In this document: one piece after another, positions 17,791-27,288 of the stretch
Layout: each line of letters begins with the position of its first letter
Position numbering within the stretch: position 1 is the first letter of the stretch
Source of the DNA: Flavobacteriales bacterium
Lineage (GTDB): Bacteria; Bacteroidota; Bacteroidia; Flavobacteriales; TMED113
Length of the DNA: 64,000 nt
Assembly: GCA_002718035.1 (NCBI GenBank)
Contig: PBCX01000011.1
Location: forward strand, 1-64,000
Reading direction: 5' to 3'
Translations under genes and position numbers: made by a program
The notes under the pieces: model-generated
What the model was told of the DNA's origin: nothing
The model's input: only the letters and a program-made list of their open reading frames with translations
The model's database searches: none

Positions 17791-18653
17791 TGAATAAAAT
17801 ATTATTTGCAATAATTATAATTTTAATTTGCTCATGCGAAAAAGAGGCCGAAAAGGCAATAATTTTAAATATAGAACCTTTCTCATTCATAGATAATTCA
17901 ACGTGCTCAAATAACACAGAGTCAATAAATATTACTGACAGCTGGGTTACTGTAAATGGTAATTTCATGGGAGCATTTGAAATACCATCAAGTGTTCCAT
18001 TAATTGGTCTTAATGAAATTACTAACTTAAGAATATCACCAGGGATAAAAGAGAATGGAATTTCAGCAACTAGAATAATTTACCCATTTTATGAAATCTT
18101 TGAACAATTTGATACAGATTTTGATGAAAATATAACTATATATCCTACAACAAAATTTAATGAGACAGTTAATTGCAAATTTTCTACTACTGGAAGCTTT
18201 GAAGGATTAGGAGATGGGCTTTTAGTAGGAGCAAAAAATAACACGAGCGTTATTTCAAATACAACTAACCCAAATGAAGTTTTTCAAGGTGAAAAATCAT
18301 GTAAAATATCACTTAATTCATTCTCAAATATACTTTACGCTTCATCAAAAGAATTTTCATTCTTTGACGATTTTCCAATTTTACCTAGTAACGTATTTTT
18401 GGAATTAAATTTCAAATCCTCTATTAGCTTTGAATACGGACTAATAAACTACATTTTAAATGACTCAATAGAAGTTGAGTGCGGTGGAATAAATAAATCA
18501 GATGAATGGAAAAAAATATATCTGAATCTGAGTGAAAAAATTGTACCGTACATGAATAGTTCAGTTTTCAAAATATATTTCAAAGGAGATTTCTCAGGTG
18601 AAAATTTTGAAGATTATATACTATTAGATAATATAAAAGTTATTTATCAATGA
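17787..18653 (+). CDS. Predicted lipoprotein of unknown function
   Basis: 288 aa; N-terminal lipobox-like ILICSC; coupled by overlap to both neighbours. Confidence 0.65.
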   Translation: MMNKILFAIIIILICSCEKEAEKAIILNIEPFSFIDNSTCSNNTESINITDSWVTVNGNFMGAFEIPSSVPLIGLNEITNLRISPGIKENGISATRIIYPFYEIFEQFDTDFDENITIYPTTKFNETVNCKFSTTGSFEGLGDGLLVGAKNNTSVISNTTNPNEVFQGEKSCKISLNSFSNILYASSKEFSFFDDFPILPSNVFLELNFKSSISFEYGLINYILNDSIEVECGGINKSDEWKKIYLNLSEKIVPYMNSSVFKIYFKGDFSGENFEDYILLDNIKVIYQ

Positions 18654-20050
18654 AAAAAAGAGAAACTCTAAAATTTATCTTTTTTGATATTATCTCCTCT
18701 TCATCCAGTTGGGTATTGTTTTTTATGTTCCGAAAAAAACTTGAAAATCAAAATTTTGAAATATTTAACTTTTCATTAATCATTGGTGCTATTTTTGTTT
18801 GTTTGTTTTGGATTTCTCTTTACACGCTACTTGGAAAATACAAAAATGTATTACGTGCTTCAAGATTACATGAATTTTTTAACACAATATATCAATCTCT
18901 TTTAGGATGCATTATTATATTTTTCATTTTAATTATAGATGACATTCAATATCAAAAAAACTATACTTATTATTATAAATCTGTTGTTTTTTTATTCTCT
19001 TCTCATTTTTTTCTGACATTTTCTTTTAGATATATAATTTCTAGTAAAATCGTTAAAAAAATAAAAAATGGAGAAATTGGCTTTAATACTATTATAATTG
19101 GATCCTCTAAAAAAGCTCTTAATATTTTTAATGAATTAAATAAACTACCTAAATCATCTGGTAATAAAATAATTGGATTTATTAAAGAGACTGATAGAAG
19201 CGAAGTTTTATTTCCAAATTCAATTAAAAATCTTGGAAATTTATCCAATCTATCACAGATACTAAAGAAAATAAAAGTAGATGAAGCTATTTTAGCTATT
19301 GAAAAAGAAAGCAATTCATTTGAACAAATATTATATGAGTTAGATTATTATAATATAATTACTAAAATTATCCCAAAAAAAATTGACCTACTTTCAGGAA
19401 ATGTAAAAATGTCTTCAATTCATGCTTTTCCTTTTACTGAAATTCTACCATCCTCAATGTCACAATTAGAATCATTTTTAAAAAGACTATTTGATATAAT
19501 AATTTCTGTATTTTCTTTAGCTTCTTTGGTCCCTGTTTTTGTCATTACTTCTTTGTTAATTAAATTAACCTCAAAAGGACCTATTTTTTATTTTCAAACA
19601 AGAGCCGGGAAAAATAGAAAACCATTTAAGATGATTAAATTTAGATCAATGCATATTAATGCTGAGATAGAAGGTAAACCTAAATTAACTCAAGAAAATG
19701 ACACTAGAGTAACAAAATGGGGGAAGTTTATGAGAAAATACAGAATTGATGAACTGCCTCAGTTCTATAATGTTTTAATTGGAGAAATGTCATTAGTTGG
19801 ACCTAGACCAGAAAGAGAATTTTTTATTGAAAAAATTTTGAATAGTGCCCCACACTATAAATTAGTATTTAAAGTTAAGCCTGGGATTACATCTTGGGGA
19901 ATGGTTAAATATGGATATGCTGATAATGTTAGTAAAATGATAGAAAGATTAAAGTTTGATATAATTTATATTGAAAATCTATCTATATTTAGTGATATAA
20001 AGGTTCTCGCTTATACTTTAATTATTGTATTACAAGGGAGAGGAAAATAA
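18650..20050 (+). CDS. Polyprenyl-phosphate sugar phosphotransferase (exopolysaccharide biosynthesis)
   Basis: 466 aa; C-terminal KRLFDIIISVFSL...KMIKFRSMHINAE...YRIDELPQFYNVLIGEMSLVGPRPERE. Confidence 0.92.
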   Translation: MKKRETLKFIFFDIISSSSSWVLFFMFRKKLENQNFEIFNFSLIIGAIFVCLFWISLYTLLGKYKNVLRASRLHEFFNTIYQSLLGCIIIFFILIIDDIQYQKNYTYYYKSVVFLFSSHFFLTFSFRYIISSKIVKKIKNGEIGFNTIIIGSSKKALNIFNELNKLPKSSGNKIIGFIKETDRSEVLFPNSIKNLGNLSNLSQILKKIKVDEAILAIEKESNSFEQILYELDYYNIITKIIPKKIDLLSGNVKMSSIHAFPFTEILPSSMSQLESFLKRLFDIIISVFSLASLVPVFVITSLLIKLTSKGPIFYFQTRAGKNRKPFKMIKFRSMHINAEIEGKPKLTQENDTRVTKWGKFMRKYRIDELPQFYNVLIGEMSLVGPRPEREFFIEKILNSAPHYKLVFKVKPGITSWGMVKYGYADNVSKMIERLKFDIIYIENLSIFSDIKVLAYTLIIVLQGRGK

Positions 20051-20056
20051 AATACC

Positions 20057-20947
20057 ATGAAAAAAGTTTCTATAATCGGATCAGGGACAATGGGAAATGG
20101 AATCGCTCATTGCTTCGCTCAAAAAGGATTTAACGTTTCAATTTTTGATATTTCAAAAGAAAACTTAATCAAAGCTGAAAGCAATATTTCTAAGAATTTA
20201 GATAGGATGATTAAAAAAGAAAAAATATCTGAGTTAGAAAAAAAAAATATACTTTCTAGAATTTCTTTTTTAAATGAGTTAGAGAAAAATATTGAAGATA
20301 GCGACTTAGTAGTTGAAGCTGCAACTGAGAGAAAAGATGTAAAATTCAATATTTTTCAAAAACTAGATAAATTATGTAAACCTGAAACAATTTTAGCTAC
20401 TAATACCTCATCAATTTCAATAACAGAAATTGGATCAAAAACTCAAAGAGAAGAAAAAGTAATTGGAATGCATTTTATGAATCCTGTACCTATTATGAAG
20501 TTAGTAGAAGTTATTAAAGGCAAGAAAACCTCAGACGAAACTTTTGAAACTATCATGGATTTATCGAAACTACTTGATAAAAAACCTGTTTTCGTTAATG
20601 ATGCCCCTGGATTTGTTGCAAATAGAATTTTAATGCCAATGATAAATGAAGCTATTTTAACATTAGAACAAAATGTCTCCGGTGTTGAAGAGATTGATAC
20701 TGTAATGATTCTAGGAATGTCTCATCCTATGGGACCATTATTTTTAGCAGACTTTATAGGACTTGATGTCTGTTTGTCTATATTAAATGTAATGCACGAA
20801 GGCTTCCAAGACGATAAGTATGCTGCTTGCAACTTACTTAAGCAAATGGTTAACAACAATGAATTAGGAGTTAAAACTGGGAAAGGTTTCTATATTTACT
20901 CAGAAGGGTTAAAAAATAAAAAAGTTTCTCCAAATTTTTTAAAATAG
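20057..20947 (+). CDS. 3-hydroxybutyryl-CoA dehydrogenase
   Basis: 296 aa; VSIIGSGTMGNGIAHCFAQKGF, ATNTSSISITEI, HFMNPVPIMKLVEVI, GVKTGKGFYIY. Confidence 0.93.
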   Translation: MKKVSIIGSGTMGNGIAHCFAQKGFNVSIFDISKENLIKAESNISKNLDRMIKKEKISELEKKNILSRISFLNELEKNIEDSDLVVEAATERKDVKFNIFQKLDKLCKPETILATNTSSISITEIGSKTQREEKVIGMHFMNPVPIMKLVEVIKGKKTSDETFETIMDLSKLLDKKPVFVNDAPGFVANRILMPMINEAILTLEQNVSGVEEIDTVMILGMSHPMGPLFLADFIGLDVCLSILNVMHEGFQDDKYAACNLLKQMVNNNELGVKTGKGFYIYSEGLKNKKVSPNFLK

Positions 20948-21496
20948 AAAATTATTTTCAATAACTTTTTCAATTAAAAAATCTTCTTTATTTTTTTTAG
21001 GATAAAAAGTAGATTTTAAATTTCCCTCATAAATCTTTGAAAGTCTTTGCCACCAAAAAGCATTCCAACTTCCTCTGTATTTTCTAATTAATGAAAAAAC
21101 TGTAATATTATTTTTTCTATAAATTAATTTACATAAAATAACACCTTCTTTCCTAGTTAATGACTTTATTTGATTTAAAAATCTATTCATTAATTCATTT
21201 CTATATTTTTTAATTATTTTTTTTTTGAATCTTTTTTTTTTCTCAAACTTTAACTTTGTATCTAGTTTTGAAATAATTGAGTTTAGAGTATCAACATAAC
21301 GATAAACTTTTAAAACTTTTTTTTCATAAAAATAGTACTCATTAAAAGAATAAGACATCTTTGTCTTTAAGTCAACTTCATCTAATTGTATTACACTGGT
21401 TGAATCTTGAGAAAACGAAATATTTAAATTGAAAATAATAGTTAATAAACTATTTATTAAAAAAAGGTTATTATATTGAAAAAAATAGAAAGACAT
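20939..21496 (-). CDS. DUF4294 domain-containing protein
   Basis: 185 aa; RYVDTLNSI...GVILCKLIYRKNNITVFSLIRKYRGSWNAFWWQRLSKIYEGNLKSTFYP resembles DUF4294. Confidence 0.7.
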   Translation of the reverse strand: MSFYFFQYNNLFLINSLLTIIFNLNISFSQDSTSVIQLDEVDLKTKMSYSFNEYYFYEKKVLKVYRYVDTLNSIISKLDTKLKFEKKKRFKKKIIKKYRNELMNRFLNQIKSLTRKEGVILCKLIYRKNNITVFSLIRKYRGSWNAFWWQRLSKIYEGNLKSTFYPKKNKEDFLIEKVIENNFLF

Positions 21497-22231
21497 ATGA
21501 TTGACAAAGTTCTAAGTAAAAGTAAGTTAATTTCTTTAGATGAGGAAAGTCATACTTATTCTCTTTCTGACTCTGAAATAAAATTTCAAAGTGTTACTGA
21601 ATTTATTCATACATTTTTTAATCCTTTTGATGAAAAAAAGATCGCAAAAAAATTAACAGAGTCAAATATTAAATACAAAGGAATGACTGTTGAAGAATTA
21701 ATTGCAAGTTGGAATAAAAGAAGAGATCGTGGCACAATTGTACATAAAGAAATTGAAGAATATATTAATTCAAACTTTAAAATTAAGTATGAGTCAAGTT
21801 TGGATTCAAAGTCTATTCAAGGAATTAATTTTTTAAATCAAAAATGTATTAAGGAAAGTAATATATTAGCTTCTGAAGTAATTGTCTTCTCTGAAAAACT
21901 AAAACTCGCAGGAACTATTGATTTATTAATTTACAATAAAAAAAAGAATCATATTTCAATTGTTGATTGGAAAACAAATAAAAAAATCAACAAAAATTCT
22001 TTTAATAACTCAAGAAAAGGAATAAAATTTCCATTAAAAAATTTAGATGATTGTAATTTCAACCAATATAATTTACAATTATCAATGTATCAATATATTT
22101 TAGAGGAGTTTTATGAAACTAAAGTCAATGGACTTTTTATTGTTCATTTAAATGAAAACTACTTTAATTATAAAAACTATAAGTGCGAGTATAAAAAAAG
22201 ACTAATCGAAAGCATGCTTACTAATATTTAA
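21497..22231 (+). CDS. PD-(D/E)XK nuclease-superfamily-like protein
   Basis: ORF track starts at 21476; ATG at 21497 is an alternative. RGTIVHKEIEEYI ... LAGTIDLLIYNKKKNHISIVDWKTNK = H, D, D-x-K nuclease-like pattern. Confidence 0.7.
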   Translation: MIDKVLSKSKLISLDEESHTYSLSDSEIKFQSVTEFIHTFFNPFDEKKIAKKLTESNIKYKGMTVEELIASWNKRRDRGTIVHKEIEEYINSNFKIKYESSLDSKSIQGINFLNQKCIKESNILASEVIVFSEKLKLAGTIDLLIYNKKKNHISIVDWKTNKKINKNSFNNSRKGIKFPLKNLDDCNFNQYNLQLSMYQYILEEFYETKVNGLFIVHLNENYFNYKNYKCEYKKRLIESMLTNI

Positions 22232-22254
22232 AAAATTATTACAATAAACCTCCC

Positions 22255-25023
22255 ATGAAAAAAGATTTAATATTTATTGAAAGGTTAATTAAAGAAGTTG
22301 AAATATTAGAAAAACTTATAGAAAATGAACAACTTGAAGATTATGGAAGAATTGGGGCTGAACAAGAATTTTGCATTTTAGATAATAACTATAGAGCCAA
22401 CCCTATTAATTCGAAGATTTTAAAAAAAGTATCTAAAGAAGGTTTTGTTAATGAAATAGCTAAATTTAATATGGAGCTAAATACAGAACCAATTGACATA
22501 AGTAAAAATTGCCTTAAAAAACTTGAAAACACATTAACAAAAAAAATGAATATTGTTAAAAAATGTGCAGCAGATTTTGATTCTTCTGTAATTTTAACTG
22601 GTATTCTTCCAACAGTGAGAAAATATGATCTTAGATATGAAAATATCACTCAAAACCCAAGGTATTTTGAGTTATGTGAATCTATTAATAGAATAAGAGG
22701 GAAGAATTTCAATTTAAGAATTAGAGGAATTGATGAGTTAGTTTTTGAACACGACACTCCACTTGTTGAGGGTTGTAATACTGGATTTCAATTCCATCTT
22801 CAAATTGGGCCTAAAGATTTCACTAAAATGTATAATATTTCTCAACTCATCGCTGGACCTGTATTATCTGTTAGTGTTAACTCACCTATATTATTTGGAA
22901 AAAGATTGTGGCATGAATCTAGAATTGCTGTTTTTCAACAATCAACAGATACAAGAATTATTAGCGGTTATCACCCTGGAACATTACCAAGAGTTACATT
23001 TGGAAATGACTGGATTAAAAAATCAATTATTGAAATTTTCAAAGAGGATATTATTAGATATAAAATTTTGTTAAAATCATTAAAAAAATTTAAAAACTTA
23101 AATACTAAAAATCCAAAACTAGAGGCACTTTCACTACACAATTCTACGGTTTACAGATGGAATAGACCCTGTTATGGAATATATAAGAATAAACCAAGTC
23201 TAAGAATTGAGTCAAGAATGTTTCCATCAGGACCTACAATTTTAGATGAAATAGCAAATTCAGCTTTTTGGTTAGGACTAATGATGTTTTTCAAAAAAAG
23301 TGAAATATTTAATTTTTCTGAAACTATGGAGTTTGACGATGCTAGATCGAACTTTTATTCTGCTGCACAACAAGGGATAGATTGTACATTTAAATGGTTA
23401 AATGGTAAAAGAATTGATGCAAGAAAGTTAATCCTTAATGATTTAATACCCAAAGCTGCAGTAGGATTATCTAGTATAAATATAGACCCAATAGATATTG
23501 AAAAATATTTAAATATAATTAAAGAAAGAACTTCGCTTAGGAAAACTGGGTCAAGATGGATAATTGACTCTTTTGATTTATTATCAAAAAAAGTTTCAAA
23601 TCAGAATGCGTTAACTACAATTACATCTAAAATAATACAAAACCAAAAAGAAAATATACCAATTCACAAATGGGATTTAGCTAAAAATAGTGTTTTAATT
23701 AATAATCCCTCTAAACTACTTGTAGAAGAATGTATGGATAGATATATTTATTCAGTATATGAACATGAATCTTTTTCATTAGCGATAAAAATAAATGATT
23801 GGAAAAAACATAATTATATAGTTGTAATTAATATCAAAGGGAAAATAACAGGTGAATTAACAAAAGATATTTTAACTAATAATGAATTTTTAAAACAAAA
23901 AAATAAAATTATCATTAAGGATATAATGAAAAAAAACCCTGTAACCATAAAGCCAGATGAAAATATTTTAACAGCAGTCAAACTAATAAAAAGAAAAAAA
24001 TTAGAAATGCTCCCTGTAGTTGAAAATAAATTGTTTATTGGGATTTTACAAAAGAAATTTTTAACTCAATATGAATATGCATCACCATCATTATTATCCA
24101 AAAAAGAAATTCTAAAAAATGAGGAAAGAATATTGGGAAACTATCATTCGGGAGAAAAAGGGAAAACAATAATATTTATGTGTGGTATTCATGGTAACGA
24201 ACTTTCTGGTAAAAAAGCATTAAAAAATGTATTTAATTATTTAGAAAAAGAATCTATTGAGGTTTTGGGAAATATTATTGGAATTCAAGGTAACTTGAAA
24301 GCTATAGAGAAAAAAGAGCGGTACATAGATGTTGATTTAAATAGGATTTGGAAACAAAAAAATATAAATCTTTTGAAAAAAGGAAAGCTAAGTGACAAGC
24401 ATGAGTATAAGGAATTGAAAAATATTTATGATCTAATTAATATTATTATTGAAAAAAAGAAAAAGAAAGATATAATAATTATAGACCTACACAACACATC
24501 ATCGGCTAACGGACTTTTTTCAATAATAAATAGCAAAAACGATTATCAAATTGCCTCATCTCTTAAAATTCCAATAATTTCAAACCTATTTAAAAAATTG
24601 AAGGGTTCTTTTTCAGAGTTCTATAGTTCAAAAAATATTTCTTCTATTGTATTTGAAGGAGGTACAATTGGAGACCCAGCATCAATACATAATCACGAAA
24701 CAGGAATTTATAAAATTTTAAAAAAATGTAAAATTCTAAGTAAAAAAGATATCCCTATTTCAAAACTTGAACAAGTATCCGAAAATTATAATAATAAAAG
24801 TCTTAGTTATAAAGTCAAATATATTCACCAAATAACTAAAAAAGATAAATTTTTTATGAAACCAAACGTTATAAATTTTCAAAAAATTAAAAAAGGTGAG
24901 TTAATAGGATACGATGATAATGGAAAAGTGTTTTCTGCTATAAATGGTAAGATTTTAATGCCTCTATATCAAGAACAAGGAAAAGAGGGATTTTATATAA
25001 TCCAAAATGAAAAAATAAAGTAA
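22255..25023 (+). CDS. Fusion: glutamate-cysteine ligase family 2 (carboxylate-amine ligase) - CBS-like - succinylglutamate desuccinylase/aspartoacylase-like
   Basis: 922 aa; N-terminal GRIGAEQEFCIL..ENITQNPRYFELCESI; middle IIIKDIMKKNPVTIKPDENILTAVKLIKRKKLEMLPVVENKLFIGILQ; C-terminal IIFMCGIHGNELSGKKAL..IDVDLNRIW..IIDLHNT..VFEGG. Confidence 0.85.
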   Translation: MKKDLIFIERLIKEVEILEKLIENEQLEDYGRIGAEQEFCILDNNYRANPINSKILKKVSKEGFVNEIAKFNMELNTEPIDISKNCLKKLENTLTKKMNIVKKCAADFDSSVILTGILPTVRKYDLRYENITQNPRYFELCESINRIRGKNFNLRIRGIDELVFEHDTPLVEGCNTGFQFHLQIGPKDFTKMYNISQLIAGPVLSVSVNSPILFGKRLWHESRIAVFQQSTDTRIISGYHPGTLPRVTFGNDWIKKSIIEIFKEDIIRYKILLKSLKKFKNLNTKNPKLEALSLHNSTVYRWNRPCYGIYKNKPSLRIESRMFPSGPTILDEIANSAFWLGLMMFFKKSEIFNFSETMEFDDARSNFYSAAQQGIDCTFKWLNGKRIDARKLILNDLIPKAAVGLSSINIDPIDIEKYLNIIKERTSLRKTGSRWIIDSFDLLSKKVSNQNALTTITSKIIQNQKENIPIHKWDLAKNSVLINNPSKLLVEECMDRYIYSVYEHESFSLAIKINDWKKHNYIVVINIKGKITGELTKDILTNNEFLKQKNKIIIKDIMKKNPVTIKPDENILTAVKLIKRKKLEMLPVVENKLFIGILQKKFLTQYEYASPSLLSKKEILKNEERILGNYHSGEKGKTIIFMCGIHGNELSGKKALKNVFNYLEKESIEVLGNIIGIQGNLKAIEKKERYIDVDLNRIWKQKNINLLKKGKLSDKHEYKELKNIYDLINIIIEKKKKKDIIIIDLHNTSSANGLFSIINSKNDYQIASSLKIPIISNLFKKLKGSFSEFYSSKNISSIVFEGGTIGDPASIHNHETGIYKILKKCKILSKKDIPISKLEQVSENYNNKSLSYKVKYIHQITKKDKFFMKPNVINFQKIKKGELIGYDDNGKVFSAINGKILMPLYQEQGKEGFYIIQNEKIK

Positions 25024-25029
25024 TTAAGT

Positions 25030-26019
25030 TTATCTTTTAAAGATAATATTAATTAAATCTACTAACCTACTTGAGTAACCATATTCATTATCATACCATC
25101 CAACAATCTTAATCATATTACCAAGACAATAGGTTAGTTTGGAATCAAAAATACAAGAATAAGGAGACGATATAATATCTACTGAAACTAAGGGATCCTC
25201 TGAATAATATAATATTCCAGATAAATATGAATTAGAAGCATTTTTAAATATTTGATTTAATTCATTCACATTTGTGTCACCCTTAACAATACAAGTAATA
25301 TCAGTGAGAGAGCCATTTGCAACAGGAACCCTTATTCCACAACCTCCAATACTAATATCAGGAAAAATATTAGATAAAGCTTTAGCTGCCCCGGTGGTTG
25401 TTGGTATAATTGAATTGGGTGCAGAACGAGCTCTTCTTAAATCATGATGATTTGAATCATGTAAATTCTGATCGGTTGTATAAGAATGAATTGTTGTAAC
25501 ATAAGCCTTTTCAATTTCAAAATTATCATTCAAAGTTTTTATCATTGGAGCAGCGCAATTAGTAGTACACGATGCGTTAGATAAAATAATATCAGAATTG
25601 TCAATTTCATTATCATTTACACCAAGTACAACTGTTTTTATACCTTTTTCCTTTGGAGGGGCGGTTAATATAACTCTTTTTGCACCTGAAAGTATATGGT
25701 TATAAGCAAGTTTTTTTGTTAAACATTTTCCTGTGGACTCGATGACTAAATCAATTGAAAAATTATTCCAAGGGTAATTATTTTTTTTATAATTATTTAT
25801 TATGGTAATTCGTTGATCACCAACAATCAAATTATTACCACTGTATGAAACCTGGTGTGAAAATTTACCATGAATTGAGTCATATTTCAGTAAATGAGCG
25901 AGAAGTTCAATTTTAGACAAATCATTAATTACTACTATTCTATAGTTTGGATTGTTAAAAAAAACTCTAAAAAAAGTTCTACCTATCCTCCCAAAACCAT
26001 TTATGGCAATATTTATCAT
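25030..26019 (-). CDS. gap: Glyceraldehyde-3-phosphate dehydrogenase
   Basis: 329 aa; INGFGRIGRTFFR, SNASCTTNCAAP, VGWYDNEYGYS. Confidence 0.96.
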   Translation of the reverse strand: MINIAINGFGRIGRTFFRVFFNNPNYRIVVINDLSKIELLAHLLKYDSIHGKFSHQVSYSGNNLIVGDQRITIINNYKKNNYPWNNFSIDLVIESTGKCLTKKLAYNHILSGAKRVILTAPPKEKGIKTVVLGVNDNEIDNSDIILSNASCTTNCAAPMIKTLNDNFEIEKAYVTTIHSYTTDQNLHDSNHHDLRRARSAPNSIIPTTTGAAKALSNIFPDISIGGCGIRVPVANGSLTDITCIVKGDTNVNELNQIFKNASNSYLSGILYYSEDPLVSVDIISSPYSCIFDSKLTYCLGNMIKIVGWYDNEYGYSSRLVDLINIIFKR

Positions 26020-26023
26020 TTTA

Positions 26024-27031
26024 CTAAAATAAATGTTTTTCAGCGTGATAAGAAGATCTAACTAAAGGACCACTTTCAACATACCTAAAACCCATTTCAA
26101 GACCCTTTTTTTTATAATAATTGAATTTTTCAGGGGTAATATAATTTTCAACTGGTAAATGTTTCTTTGTAGGTTGGAGATACTGACCAAGAGTTAAAAT
26201 ATCAACTCCAACTGCTAGTAAGTCATTCATAGTTTTAATTACTTCTTTTTCACTCTCGCCGAGTCCTAGCATTAGTCCAGATTTTGTTCTTTTTAGTCCA
26301 GATTTTTTTAAATAATCCAAAACAAACAAACTTCTAGAATATAAAGCTTGAGCTCGAACACTTCTAGTTAACCTTTCAACGGTTTCTAAGTTGTGAGATA
26401 CAACTTCGGGGGCAACTTTAATTATTCGATCTAAATTTTGAGTATTTCCTTTAAAATCAGGAATTAGAGTTTCTATAGTGGTATTTGGTGAAAGTCTTCT
26501 AATGGCATTTATAGTCTGAGTCCAAAGAATTGAGCCGCCATCTTCTAAATCATCTCTATCAACAGACGTCAAAACACAATGCTTAATTTTCATTAAAGTA
26601 ACAGAGTTTGCAACTTTTTCTGACTCTGACCAATCTATATTTTTAGGTCTTCCTGTTAAAACAGAACAAAAACCACAAGATCTTGTACATATATTTCCCA
26701 ATATCATAAAAGTTGCTGTTCCAGCACCCCAACATTCTCCCATATTTGGACAATGTCCACTTTCACAAATGGTATGTAAATTATGAGTATTTACAATTGA
26801 TCTTAATTTTGTGAACTTTTCTCCTATTGGTAACTTAACCCTAAGCCATTTAGGTTTTTTATTAACGACAGACTTGGAATTTGAAGGTTTTTTTTTCAAA
26901 TCTAATGCATGCAAATCATTAGATAAATTTTTTTGTAATCTAGGTTTTTTCTTGACAAAGGACTTTAAGTTTGAAGGTCTTTTTTTCAAATCAACTACGT
27001 GCCAATCATCAGAAAAATTTTCTTGATTCAT
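26024..27031 (-). CDS. lipA: Lipoyl synthase with duplicated N-terminal extension
   Basis: 335 aa; [42 protein letters not shown]-terminal 30-aa unit present twice. Confidence 0.95.
   Translation of the reverse strand: MNQENFSDDWHVVDLKKRPSNLKSFVKKKPRLQKNLSNDLHALDLKKKPSNSKSVVNKKPKWLRVKLPIGEKFTKLRSIVNTHNLHTICESGHCPNMGECWGAGTATFMILGNICTRSCGFCSVLTGRPKNIDWSESEKVANSVTLMKIKHCVLTSVDRDDLEDGGSILWTQTINAIRRLSPNTTIETLIPDFKGNTQNLDRIIKVAPEVVSHNLETVERLTRSVRAQALYSRSLFVLDYLKKSGLKRTKSGLMLGLGESEKEVIKTMNDLLAVGVDILTLGQYLQPTKKHLPVENYITPEKFNYYKKKGLEMGFRYVESGPLVRSSYHAEKHLF
26834..27013 (-). repeat. Two diverged tandem 90-bp units in the lipA 5' coding region
   Basis: Residues 7-36 ([30 protein letters not shown]) and 37-66 ([30 protein letters not shown]) align without gaps; DNA also visibly similar. 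Confidence 0.85.
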
Positions 27032-27082
27032 ATTTAATTTACAGTTAAAAGGTAAAAATTACGAATAACTTTTAAGTTTAAA

Positions 27083-27208
27083 TTAAGAGTTAACATTCTC
27101 TTTCTCAATCTCTTTTCCATCAGAAAGACCTGGGCAATTTGCTGTGATACAGCAAGATTGAATAAAAATTATAAAAAGTAGAAAGAAAAAGAAGAGAGAT
27201 TTTTTCAT
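27083..27208 (-). CDS. Small predicted lipoprotein (41 aa), absent from the ORF track
   Basis: MKKSLFFFFLLFIIFIQSCCITANCPGLSDGKEIEKENVNS: charged N-terminus, hydrophobic core, Cys at lipobox position. Confidence 0.55.
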   Translation of the reverse strand: MKKSLFFFFLLFIIFIQSCCITANCPGLSDGKEIEKENVNS

Positions 27209-27288
27209 TATTATTAATTTTATAAACTAATTTAATAATTTCTAGTTAAAAATTATTCTAAAATTGTAAATAAAATATAAAATATAAA

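Noticed and set aside
22745-23074. 109-aa ORF in another frame of the GCS2 domain
   Set aside because: Overlaps the conserved ligase frame on the same strand; composition unconvincing.
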